This document shows, piece after piece, positions 1 to 10,811 of a DNA stretch of 64,000 nucleotides. The notes under the pieces are model-generated. The model ran no database searches. It saw nothing but the letters and a program-made list of their open reading frames with translations, and was not told the origin of the DNA. Origin of the DNA: Pisolithus tinctorius (lineage: Eukaryota > Basidiomycota > Agaricomycetes > Boletales > Pisolithaceae). The stretch spans positions 62,001 to 126,000 of the forward strand of contig JANFAH010000002.1 of assembly GCA_024663395.1 (NCBI GenBank). Reading direction: 5' to 3'. Position numbers and translations under genes: made by a program. Each line of letters starts with the position of its first letter. Position 1 is the first letter of the stretch.

Positions 1-235
1 TCCCCATTTGGTAGTTGCGCTCGCTGACTAAAGGTTGCGCTCTCCCCATTTGGTAGTTGCGCTCGCTGACTAAAGGTTGCGCTCTCCCCATTTGGTGGTT
101 GCGCTCACTGACTAAAGGTTGCGCTCTCCCCATTTGGTAGTTGCACTCGCTGACTAAAGGTTGCGCCCTCCCCATTTGGTGGTTGCGCTCGCTGACTAAA
201 GGTTGCACTCGCCGACTAAGGGTTGCGCTCCGGGT
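1..235. repeat. 42-bp minisatellite, about 5.5 copies
   Basis: A 42-bp unit beginning TCCCCATTTGGTAGTTGCGC repeats head to tail from base 1. Copies differ only by single substitutions such as GTAG/GTGG or GCGCTC/GCACTC. The last copies are shortened and end near GGTTGCGCTCCGGGTAGGG. The array keeps its CpGs, unlike the transposons further on, and it is not repeated at the other end of the palindrome. It therefore marks sequence outside the inverted repeat. There are no spacers between units, so it is not a CRISPR array. Confidence 0.9.
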
Positions 236-267
236 AGGGTGGGGCATCCTTCTTGGATCAGATGGAT

Positions 268-1040
268 AGGCTGGCAATAGTGTGATTAATGGGACATACA
301 CCCCAGGTGCAGCTTGTGACATCTGGGACACTCAAATCAGCTCCGATTCATGCCAGATTGGTTTCCATGGAAAGCTGCTGTTGGGCAGGTGCTGAGGATA
401 CCTCATCCACTCAATACAGATTGATGGAAGGCTGGCAATAGTCTAATTAATGGAACATACACCCCAGGTGCAGCTTGTGAGGTCTGGGTCACTCCAATCA
501 GCTCCGATTCATGCCAGAATGGTGTCTATGCAAAGCCACTGTTGAGGGGGTGCCAGGGATGCCGCATCCACTCAATGCGGATGGGTGGATGGCTGCCAAT
601 AGTGTGATTAATGCCAAATACACCAAGGGTGCAGCTTGTGAGGTCTGGGTCACTCAAATCAGCTCCAATTCATGCCAGAATGGTTTCCATGGAAAGCCAC
701 TGTTGAGCAGGTGCCAGGGATGCTGCATCCGCTCAATGCAGATGGGCAGATGGCTGGCAATAGTCTGATTAATGTTAAATACACCAAGGGTGCAGCTTGT
801 GCGGTCTGGGTCACTCAAATTAGCTCCAATCCATGCCAGAATGGTGTCCATGGCAAGCCAATATTGAGGGGGTGCTGGGAATGCCACATCTGCTCAATGT
901 GGATGGGCAGATGGCTGGCAATAGTCCAATTAATGCCAAATACATTCAGACTGCAGCTTGTGAGATCTGGGTCACTCCAATCATCTCCAATTCATGCCAG
1001 CATGGTGCCCATTGAAAGCCACTGTTCAGTGTGTGCCAGG
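268..1040 (+). repeat. 161-bp satellite array (left arm)
   Basis: A unit of 161 bp repeats, for example with ATGCCAGAATGG at about 511, 672 and 833. Each unit contains GGCTGGCAATAGT, a TTAATG block and GCAGCTTGTGA. Because 161 is not a multiple of three and the repeat is open in several frames, it yields overlapping look-alike reading frames of about 85 codons. I do not regard these as genes. This is the truncated outer end of the transposon copy carried by the left arm. Confidence 0.85.
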
Positions 1041-1051
1041 GATACCACATC

Positions 1052-2135
1052 CATTAGTGACAGGCGCATCTTTATGTTTCAACAGGGTACATCTTACTGG
1101 GGCTGGGCCTGCCCATATGCTGTGATAATATAAATAATACTACTGAAGGGCCCGTCCATATGTTGTGATGCTATACATGAGATTACTGACAGGCCTGTCT
1201 TTATGTTTCATCCGAGGTACATCTTACTGTGGATGGGCCTGCCCATATGTTGTGACAATATAAATTATACTACTGAAGGGCCCGTCCATATGTTGTGATG
1301 CTATACATGAGATTACTGATGGGCCTGTCTTCATGTTTTGTCAGAGGTACATCTTACTGTGGACAGGCCCATCCATATGTTGTGACAATATAAATAATAT
1401 TACTGAAGGGCCTGTCCATATGTTGTGACTCTATTCAATGATACTAGTGTCAGGCCTGTCTTTATGTTTTGACAGGGTACATCTTACTGGGGCCAGGCCT
1501 GCCCATATGTTGTGACAATATAAATAATACTACTGAAGGGCCTGTCTTTATGTTTCATCAGAGGTACATGTTACTGTGGACAGGCCCATCCATATGTTGC
1601 AACAATATAAATAATACTACTGAAGGGCCCACCCTTATGTTGTGACTCTATTAAATGACATTAATGACAGGCCTGTCTTTATGTTTCAACAGCGGTACAT
1701 CTTGCTATTGACAGGCCCATCCATATGTTGTGACAGGGGTATGGCTTATGATGAACGGGCCTGTTTATATGTTGCAACACCATAAATGATATTCCTCCCA
1801 GGCCCATCCTTATGTTGTGACCCTCTCCATGTCATGATAGGCAGGCCTGCCTTGATGTTGTGACAGGGGTGTAACCTACCCAGACGGGCCTGCCCATGTC
1901 TTACAGCAGCTCAGTATTCTTAATTGGTCATGGGCCCATCTAAATGTTTCAACATCCTTACCCACCATGGGCCCTCCCATATGTTGTGGTAATGCACTTA
2001 TGGGCCTGTACATATGTTGCTCACACTTTAGTCCCTTGGGCTTGTCCCTGTGTACTGGCTAATCTATTTAGGTGGGCCCATCTCGGGGTCTATATAAGTG
2101 TTGGTGTTTTGGCACACAGGCTGCCCATGTGTTGT
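1052..2135 (+). repeat. 43-bp repeat array with 130-bp higher-order unit (left arm)
   Basis: The core GGGCCTGTCCATATGTTGTG recurs about every 43-44 bp. The linkers between cores rotate through three types (ATATAAATAATACTACTGAA; a CTATACATGAGATTACTGA type; a GAGGTACATCTTACTGTGGA type), giving a higher-order period near 130 bp. Later copies near 1700-2040 are more diverged. The array ends in a TATA-like box (TCTATATAAGTGTTGG, about 2088) and TTTTGGCACACAGGCTGCCC. The same end sits directly before the transposase start at 36843, so the array looks like the transposon's 5' control region. Confidence 0.85.
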
Positions 2136-2147
2136 GACTAAGTGTGA

Positions 2148-2504
2148 CTACACTATGTGCAACCATGCATGAAACTCAGCTTCATCGACTCCTGAAAACA
2201 CAGTGTTGTCGCCACCTTCTTCAAGTTCATTGTCTGAGTCACTTTCATCGGCCACATATTTCAGGCTGTCGAATACACCACCACACTGCCAGTCTTTCTC
2301 CTCATCATCTGATGTGTCTGGGTTGGAAGTACTTGAAGACAAGGACCATGCTCATTTACTCTGATGGAGGCACTCTCCTTCATCAGGTTTGGATGTGTTG
2401 GGTGACGACACATAACCTGCTGCATCAGTACTAACAGAATTCTGATTGTGCAGACCAGTTGTATTCCGGGTGATAACACGTTTTCGAGGGCAGCCGCGAG
2501 ACAT
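2148..2504 (-). pseudogene. Small acidic protein with AT-hook-like start (left arm)
   Basis: Mirror of 29135-29491, where it is described. One in-frame TGA lies at 2352-2354. Translation runs from 2504 towards the 43-bp array. Confidence 0.5.
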
Positions 2505-3142
2505 TCTTGTTTGAAGGCAGCTGAACACTTGGCTCGAATCTCAAATTTTCTGCTCGCCACAGGTGAGCCATCTCATGTTCATACAGCGGCAACATCTTGT
2601 ACTAACCAAATACTCTTTGTTCTGCATTTTTCAGATTTGTTGCAAATTTTTAGGGGGGTCCGCCAAATTTTGGGGGGTCAAGATTTTCAAAACTCAGTAT
2701 TACAAAATTCTGCTTGTGTAGATTGTTTCTATGTATCATAAGTATGCCTATTATATAGTTTTTGGACTTTCAGAACATTGTGTCAAGTGTGGATAATTCG
2801 ATGACTGAAATTAGGGCTGCTCAAAGTTAAATGCGGAAAAAACACGCGAGCAAACTTAAGTGCAGTTGAGTTGAGAGTTTGTGAGCGAAACTTTAAGCTC
2901 CGACGGGAGATTCAAACTCCGCCAAAAAGCGTGCATGCTTATCAACTGAGGGATCTAGCAAGTGATAACAAACTAGATAGCAAAGACAAACATCTACATT
3001 CATATGTACTACTACATGCTATTGTAGTGTGAATACGAAGTAGATTTATACATGGGGGGCAAGGGGGAGACAAGAATACAGCAAGGGGGGGGGGATGGGG
3101 ATGCATGCTAAATGATAATCAATAGTCTGTTGTACACTGTTT
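2505..3142. other. Non-coding part of transposon (left arm)
   Basis: No gene is seen. The stretch contains G-runs (about 2650-2690 and 3050-3100, including a run of ten G) and AT-rich sequence. It is the mirror of 28497-29134 and separates the two accessory frames of the transposon. Confidence 0.5.
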
Positions 3143-4842
3143 TCAAAGCGGATAAACATCTTGAGTACCAGACGAAGGGCCTTGATCCTCACCACCAGCT
3201 ACGCCTTTTTGCAAGGCGAGGTTCTGAGCCCGAAGTTCCTCCAACTTGACAGCGAGCTTCATCTTCTCCAACTCTTGAGCTGCCATTGCCTCCTCATGTG
3301 CGAACAGCTCGCATTGCATAGTAAGTTGGTGTTCATGATCGGCCAAAAGAGTGGTGGCCTTCTGGCAAGTCCTCCAGTATCCATACTCAAGCCAGTGACA
3401 CTTGACCTCTGACCTATCCTGACATGCCTGTTGAAACTGCTTAATGAAAGTTAATGACACAGACATAAGGTCTGAAGAAAACTTGTCAGTGGCAGTTTCC
3501 CGTGCATGCTTACAGGATGGCTTTGATGACAGCTTGGAGTCACTGTCATCAGAGAAAGTGGCAACACTGGGGGGGGAAGATGATGAGAGACAAAGTGCTG
3601 AAAACATGTTGGATGAAGCGATGTCAGAGTCGGAAGACTCATCTGTATTTGGAGTGGAAGCCGACTGGTGTTTGAGGAGGGGTCAATCCTGCTTGAGGGA
3701 TGGATGTGCTGGCTGGAGTTTTGGACGATGGGATACAAAGGGAGGGGGGTCATTGTTCAAGCTAATAGAATTCGCCCTGTTAAAAGTAGAGGGGGGAGGA
3801 GATTTGACAGAAGACAATTCAGAAAAATTAAAGGATGGCGGGGGGGGCGAGCGAAAACTGCTCAGAATTAGCAGGGAGTGACAACAGCAACAACTGTGCA
3901 GAAAAATGGGGGATACACGATGGGTTGGCCGATGGAACAACAGGTGGTGGCAGCTCTCGCTCAGAGAAGAGCGGGGAGGGGGATGGTATGGGATACAATG
4001 GCGTCTCGATGTGTGACAAGGGGGGGTCACTGTCAACATGCATCAGTTCAGAATCGTCTGCAAAAAAGTTGTCCTCTATTTCACCCTCTTCCAGCTGAGG
4101 TGAATTTGGTGGGCCTGAAGCAGGATCAACAGAATCTACGGACAGTGGGTTTGGCCACAGCTTGAAGAGATCAACCGCGTGCCTAGCGAAATCCTGCCCA
4201 CTATCAGCAGCACTCCAGGTGCTGTTGTAGGCAGGATTTGTGCACCACCACCTGTGCAACTCACCCCACCAAGGAAACTCCTGCTCGATCATCGCTGATA
4301 ACAATCAGTAAACTAATGTCTTTAGGAATGAAATAATCACGTACTGATTATATTTTTTGTGCTGTTGCTGCTTGTGAGATCCTCATAGGTGCACCCAGCA
4401 CCCATCTGTCCAAGTAGCACATTCTGCTTTCAGTACTTTGTTTTTAAACTGTAATAGTTGAGTGGTGAATTTTTGTTTAAAAGATATGCATGTACACATC
4501 AAGCTGACTACAGATCGGAGCGGCAAAAACAGCTGGATTGTCTTGAGCAAGGACTTGGAATTTGGGGGACTCATCAACCGAGAAGATTGCTTTCGCGATC
4601 TCGACGTATATCACGTTCTTCCCATGTCACAATTGTTGCTTACTCCTACCTTCCTCTCGAGCATCTTGTGTGGAGTCGGAAAACAGCTTCTTCTGCTCTG
4701 CTTCATGGGTCCTACACCACTTGATAAGATGATCGGTCCACACAGCATAAGTTTTCTCCCATATAATGTGAGGGACCACTGCTTTTGTCACTGATCTGGT
4801 GGGTTGTGTTGCCAGGGGAGGAGCAGACAGCTCAGACCCCAT
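3143..4842 (-). pseudogene. Transposon accessory gene (left arm copy)
   Basis: Mirror of 26797-28496, where it is described. It has the same in-frame TGA codons, the same introns and the same poly-C frameshift region. Confidence 0.6.
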
Positions 4843-4973
4843 GGCAGCTATGGACAACATATTAGACAAGAGCAGTCGGAGTTTGAATACTGATATTCTC
4901 AGCCGAAACTCACCACAAACACCCGACAAACACCCGAGGAATTAGCCGAACCTCTAGCAACTTTGAGCGGCCC

Positions 4974-5001
4974 TATTGTCGTGTTTGTTTGTCCGCAACT
5001 G
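4974..5001 (+). repeat. Terminal inverted repeat of transposon (left arm copy)
   Basis: TGTTTGTTTGTCCGCAACTG ends at 5001 and is followed by TA (5002-5003) and then IPMK coding sequence. It matches the complement of the left end at 26638 exactly and the right end at 39306 with CpG-type changes. Confidence 0.85.
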
Positions 5002-6098
5002 TAGGAGTGCTATTGATCGGAAACCACCTCGTAGACGTCTCACCGGAAACAATGGCGACGCATGGTCTGGCCGCCGTCCCGCCAGCCAACGGAACAACAA
5101 CCACGATCGTCCTGGAGAATCTCACACATGGGTTCTACAAACCATGCATTCTCGATGTCAAGTTGGGGACCATACTCTACGATGAAGATGCTCCTCCCGA
5201 AAAGAAGGAGCGTATGATTCGTACCACTGCGAACACGACCAGTCTCAGTACTGGCGTACGTCTTACAGGCTTCCAGGTATAACTCCCTGTTGATGTCTGT
5301 CTTTGTATACAGGAACTTGTATAGGTATATGCAAACGATCACCCTGATCCCGTACTTACACCCAAGAAATACGGGAAAACGATCAAGCCAGAACATCTAC
5401 CAGACAGGATCGCGCGGTTTTTTCCCTTTCGCCACCCGGCTCCTTCCACCACCGCGCCTCCCTCCTTCCCATCATCGAGTGATGACATAACCACTTCTGA
5501 TAACATCCAACCAGGCTTACCTCCACTTTCCTTGTTTGTTCTACTCACACGCCTCCTCGAGGCACTTGAACGTCTCCGTGCAGCACTTGCCGAAGCGGAA
5601 GTATGCATCGTAGGCGGGAGCATCCTTATCATATATGAAGGCAACTGGGCACCTGCAGAAAAGGCTGTGCGGACACTAGAAGGCGATTCTGATCTGAACA
5701 GCAAGCCTACCGTTGCGGGCGAAGGCTTGAGTAGGAACGAGAAAGGGGCCTTGGACGAAGAAGATGAAGACGAAGAGGACACGATCACGGTCGAAGTGGA
5801 CGAAAGCGGTCACGTCATCCTGAACGACGTTGTCACAACGAGTCCTGTCGTTGAGTCTTTCGAAGAAGAAGACGACGACGACGACTGTGAAGACGAAGAT
5901 GAAGAGGATGACCCTTGCCTGTTCAGACTCTCCTTATTCGACTTTGCGCACACACGACTCGTGCCTGGACAAGGACCTGACACGGGCGTGCTGCTCGGTA
6001 TAGACACGCTCATCCGACTCATTCGCGAGCGATGGGACGTTGTTCAGCCGTTGATCAATGAAGGTGTAGACGCTAAAAGCACTCGTGGTCACATGTAG
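5002..6098 (+). pseudogene. IPMK (inositol polyphosphate multikinase) 3' part, left arm
   Basis: Mirror copy of 25541-26637. It consists of the segment 5002-5276, an intron at 5277-5324 and the final exon 5325-6098. It has no first exon on this side, because the left arm ends in transposon satellite rather than in the IPMK 5' end. It therefore cannot give a full protein. Confidence 0.85.
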
Positions 6099-7518
6099 AT
6101 GCGATATACCGTGCCGTGGTAAACGTGTCCGGCGGATGCGATACGCACTTGGCCTGTACCTTATACTTCGTGGAAGGGTCCACTCCAAAGAAGCAGAGCG
6201 TTAGCCATTACGTCGGCAAAGATACCAATTACACCAACGTACGGCGATGGATGTACATACTTCAAACCAATACACCGCAACACTAGAAGCCCGGAATATA
6301 CAATGGGTCAGCATGGTACTGTCCCTGGTGGCCAGTCCTGGCACTATCGTCTACTCTACTACTAGACTAGTAAGTCTACCTAATTTACAAGCTCCGACAC
6401 GAGATCATACCTTGATCCACGCCCGTATATCGCCAAAATTCCAATAGATCGGGTCTGAGCAGAACATATACCCCAAAATATTTCCTTTGCCAACATCCGC
6501 ACTTCCACAAGGCGTTCCCACGCCTGCAACACGTTCCATCCCCACACCAACAATGTGCAGGGCTGAACCTTCCCTCTGCACCCGAGAATCACTGACATCC
6601 CCTCCCTCACCTTCGCAGCAGCCTGTACGATTGCTTCTGTCCATGTACGTGCTTCGCAGAGGTTCGGAGCACGTAGCATGAGGGTCTCCCCGCCTCGAGG
6701 GTAGGCACGGTGGATGCGTATGTAGGCACTGTCAGAGCAAGCGCGGTTTTGTGCAGTGTGGAGTTCGAGTTTGCGAACGTGGAGAGCCTAGGGGCGATGT
6801 CCTCCGCGACAAGTTGGAGATCTCTCACGTATATGCAGATGAGTTCGAATATTGCTTCCTGTGGTTTCCACTCTACCGCTGGTGCCCCTTCGAGCTCAGT
6901 CCGGTCGACTAGGCTCGCCTTGTGTCATCCCAAATACCGGGCTACTCTCGCGTGTCGTCGAGTTTTGTGGTTCTCCCGGGACAGAATGCCGAGGCACGTA
7001 CGAATACGACCAGACATATGTAATTGGAATCTTGCGTTTGTCCGGCGTACTAGAGCGCGTACAACTTGAAACCTATCGTTGACACGAACGTCCCAGAGCT
7101 CTCTGAGTTCACCGAGGGCAGCGCGGACGGACTACAAACAGGGGCTCCATAGTCATGGCTTACAGAACGAACCACATTTATAGAATGGTTGCCAAGCATT
7201 GACACTATTATGCACAGCGGTCGATCTTCATGTCGTTCTCCCATTCATACACGGACAGCTGTACACTGCATCAAATCACGGGTTTAACGAAGAGGAATAG
7301 ATAGGTCATATGTACTGGCTACGAGGAGAATAATATGTACTCCCAACATATGTAGTTTACTGCCGCTAGCTGCACCACATCTTCTGCCTTGGATACATGC
7401 CCAGGTGCGGGTCTCCTGCGAACAGACACGACTTGTGCCTGAACACCTATCGTGTATAACTCCGTGTCAGCACTCGACGCCATAGGAGGATGAAGAATCG
7501 TAGATTTACCCTGTCCCC
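6099..7518 (-). other. Unrecognised gene region, possible PH-domain end (left arm)
   Basis: Mirror of 24121-25540, where it is described. Confidence 0.3.
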
Positions 7519-10431
7519 TCACCATTGCTGCAGACTCATTCCGATCTGTGAAATGTGTACATAGGTGTACCGTTCAAAAGATGGGCCAGAAACGGACACC
7601 TCCACCGTTTCGTTCATGGGGTATTGTGGTCTGCAAAAATATGTACAGAAGTAAAACATGCAGCCAAGGTAGACGAGGGAGGTGGATGAAGCCACGTACG
7701 TGAAAAATATCACCAGTACTGACACAGCTAGACCCGAGTCGAGAGCGCCTGATAGCACGTCTGTAATACGTTTAGTTCGGTGTAACGGGGCAAGAAGAAT
7801 GGAGGGAAGCTCACATTTGTACTTGACCCACCAAGGGAAATTATGTCTAATACACGGTAAGCTGCGTGAACACCAATATCAAAATGTTGCTGTAACCCCC
7901 CACTCTCGAATGACATTTTGGAATATGTAGCTGACCAACCTACACCCGGCGATTGGCGTGTGTGAATACCAAGGAACGACTGGACACTTACGCCCAAGGT
8001 ACGAAATTAAGTACGGTCGCTGGGGGTTAAGGGACGTTCCGTTGAAAAATACCGGGCTATTCCATTGATTGTTAGTTCGGGAGGACCTATCGACCGGTAT
8101 TAGTATCGTGCGAGATCTTACAAACTGGCAGATCGTCAGTCTACTGTTAGTGTTGATGGAGGATGCAAACACCTACTTAACGTATCGTAGGAAAAATATT
8201 TGGCCGCTTTTTCATCAGGAGCAAAGGTATAGCGGGAGCGATGGCACCGATAACGAAGAAACAGAGCAAGGCTGGAAAGCGGTCAGCGAATCGCATTGTA
8301 TGGGAGAAACGAGTTACAACTGGGAAGGCAGGTCATCGTTACCACTAACGACAAAGTCTCAACATTATTTTACCGTTGCACTGATAACGATGTCTGCCGG
8401 AAAACTGAAGTGCGGGACCCACGACACCTACGACCAAGAGTAGTTAGGTATACGGTATATGATCCACATTTATGTCCGTGTGCACGAACCCCGTATGATA
8501 GACACCGTTCCGAATACTTGAGTGTACGGATATGTGAACCTAGAGTGCGTCTGAGAGGTATGTATATTGGACATAGTGATTCTTCTCCCTTACCCGTCCT
8601 TTTGGTTTACCGAACACATATCGCTTTACGTGGGACGCGTTAGTACCAGCACACATGTACATACGTGAGTATAACGTCTGGTGGATCCCTACTTACGGTA
8701 TATTGCTAAACATCCATGAGTGAACACCTAATTGTGTGGTTGCAGCGACCATAGCAGCTACTACTTATACCCTGACATAAAACACCCCACCAAAAAGCAC
8801 AATCTCCGGTTAGACGACTTACCTGACATCAGAACATTTTACGCGGAGGAGTTTTCATATAGTGGCCGAGCCTAAAGTCAGACGCAAAAGTCTGTACTTG
8901 TGTCATCGTCTGCGTGCCGAACGATGTCTGATTAGCAAGGAGATGATCACTTCGAGAGCCTACTACATACTGTATATCCCCACGTCTTGAACATCATCAC
9001 CGCGATCGGTCGGCCTGGTATCGCGAGTGAGTCCTTGCCCTGTTATGAGAATAGCACCACCTCTTTACCCTACGATTAGCTGCGTAATAACACTAAGGAA
9101 GGATAAGTGCTCTGGCAAAGAACTCAAACGATCTACCTACTTAAGGCCAACTTGCTGATTCGTTATCGCCTGTATCATCCCGCAAGGTATGACATAGGTA
9201 AACGCTGCGATGGGGCGGCTAAATAAGAGACGCGAACAAATACAAAACGTCTTTGGCATACTCACAGATAAGCAGCGCTACCACGAATGCCCACACAGGC
9301 AAATGCGTCGGCCACATCTCAAAGCTGATAACTCCCAAGGCAAACATCACCACGAACAAGATAAGATACCGCCAATCCGGAACTTAGGGGAGAGAGGAGG
9401 GGGGTTGAAACATGCCGATGATTAGGGTCAAGTACATTTCAAACACGGAGGTGTGCAGCGTCGTCAATAATCCCTACCTTACGGGTACAGACTCATGGGA
9501 CGAGCGTGGATATCGGGCTGTTCCGCCACATCAGGGAGACAGGGAATGGTGGAATCACGGTCACGACCAGTCAGTGACAGGTTTAAACCATATATTCGCT
9601 TACTGATGCAGTGACCGCCGAGCTTGCATCATGATTTGTTTCCGAAAATACAAGAATGTGTGGGTCAAGGTTGCTAGTCAAAGTCAATTTTAGCATTTCC
9701 AGAAGAAGGATTTCATCACACACCCGTGATTGTTGCAAAGGATAAGCTGGTAAACAATTAGCGGGTCAACCACTCCATGCTGCTCCTACGTACGTACCCA
9801 TAAGACACGGCAAAACCGGTCCTTCGGGCGCTTTAGCATCGAGGGAACAGTTGAAAAGCTATAAACGCGTACGACATGAAAAGCGGGCTATATGCATCGT
9901 AAGCCGCCTCGTCGAAGATGATCAGGTTCATCAATACTCGGGTAACATTGGAGGGCTGTGCCGAATATCATATACCAGTCGCGACTGTTTTCTACCAGTC
10001 TAGTCAGCAAGGCCGAGGATAGGGAAGCAGTAGAGTTTCATTGCTCACGGCATGTAAAGCGAATCCCACGTGTTCGTGAACTAGTAGACAGCGTGAGCTT
10101 GAACGTCTGACTCAACAGCTACGGATAAGTGCGAACATATAGTATGGGGGTCGCGATCCCTACCACAGCGTGGGTAAGAGGGTAAGATATTCAGGGGAAC
10201 AAACACCCCACGCGCAGTAAAAGATAACAAAATCTACCAGAACATGCTGCTGCCCACCCTGACCAAATCAGTGAGTTCACCAAGCAATAAATACTCGCGT
10301 GCAAAAGAGCATACATGGTGTGGCCAGAGGTGACCCAATGTACCTATCGAAGATTCTGATGGGTACAGGCGGCAGAGGAATCGGATAAACACGCACGCGA
10401 TCTGTGCCCAGTCGAAGGTAATAACAGACAC
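7519..10431 (-). pseudogene. Oligopeptide transporter (OPT), 5'-truncated, left arm
   Basis: Mirror of 21208-24120, where it is described. The truncated 5' end faces the start of the Crinkler gene at 10812. Confidence 0.75.
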
Positions 10432-10811
10432 TCGCTTGTTCTGGCGTTAGCAGCTGGAATTGCGTAGTTTGGAAAACAAGTATCACGTACCATACCGTGC
10501 ACATAGCTTATCGTCTGTGAGATCAGACAGAGGTTGGAATTCTTTGAAGGGACTTACCCGAACAGCTGGGCAATCACTACCAAGACGCACTCGGATAGCA
10601 ACAGATTCGCGTACGATTAAAATTTCATTATCAATAATAAAATGGTAATGTTTTAATTTTTTCCAAATGCGTCCAGGAGCGCCCGGAGGGCTTTGATATT
10701 CACACGAATCTCGTTTCCGCAGTGACTGGGCCAAATTTGCCGTTGAATGTGTGATATAAGCATCATTTTGCTCACCGTGGTGTCCACTCTTGTTCTCAAC
10801 TTCCATCGACC
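10432..10811. promoter_or_regulatory. Region upstream of the Crinkler gene (left arm)
   Basis: These 380 bp separate the truncated OPT end from the Crinkler start codon. They include an AT-rich tract near 10615-10665 and should contain the Crinkler promoter. A 107-codon frame on the minus strand starts 5 bp from the Crinkler ATG. It shows no recognisable domain and is not called as a gene. Confidence 0.4.

Noticed and set aside
1..235. CRISPR-like array
   Set aside because: The units are contiguous without spacers and the surroundings are eukaryotic.
511..1015. Overlapping frames of 60-153 codons in the satellite arrays (also at 30506-32738 and 34742-35516)
   Set aside because: They repeat every 161 bp, a length not divisible by three, and occur in every unit. 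They are by-products of a stop-poor satellite rather than genes.
10483..10806. 107-codon minus-strand frame beginning 5 bp from the Crinkler ATG (mirror 20833-21156)
   Set aside because: No domain, and no room for a promoter between the two starts. It probably lies in untranslated or relic sequence.
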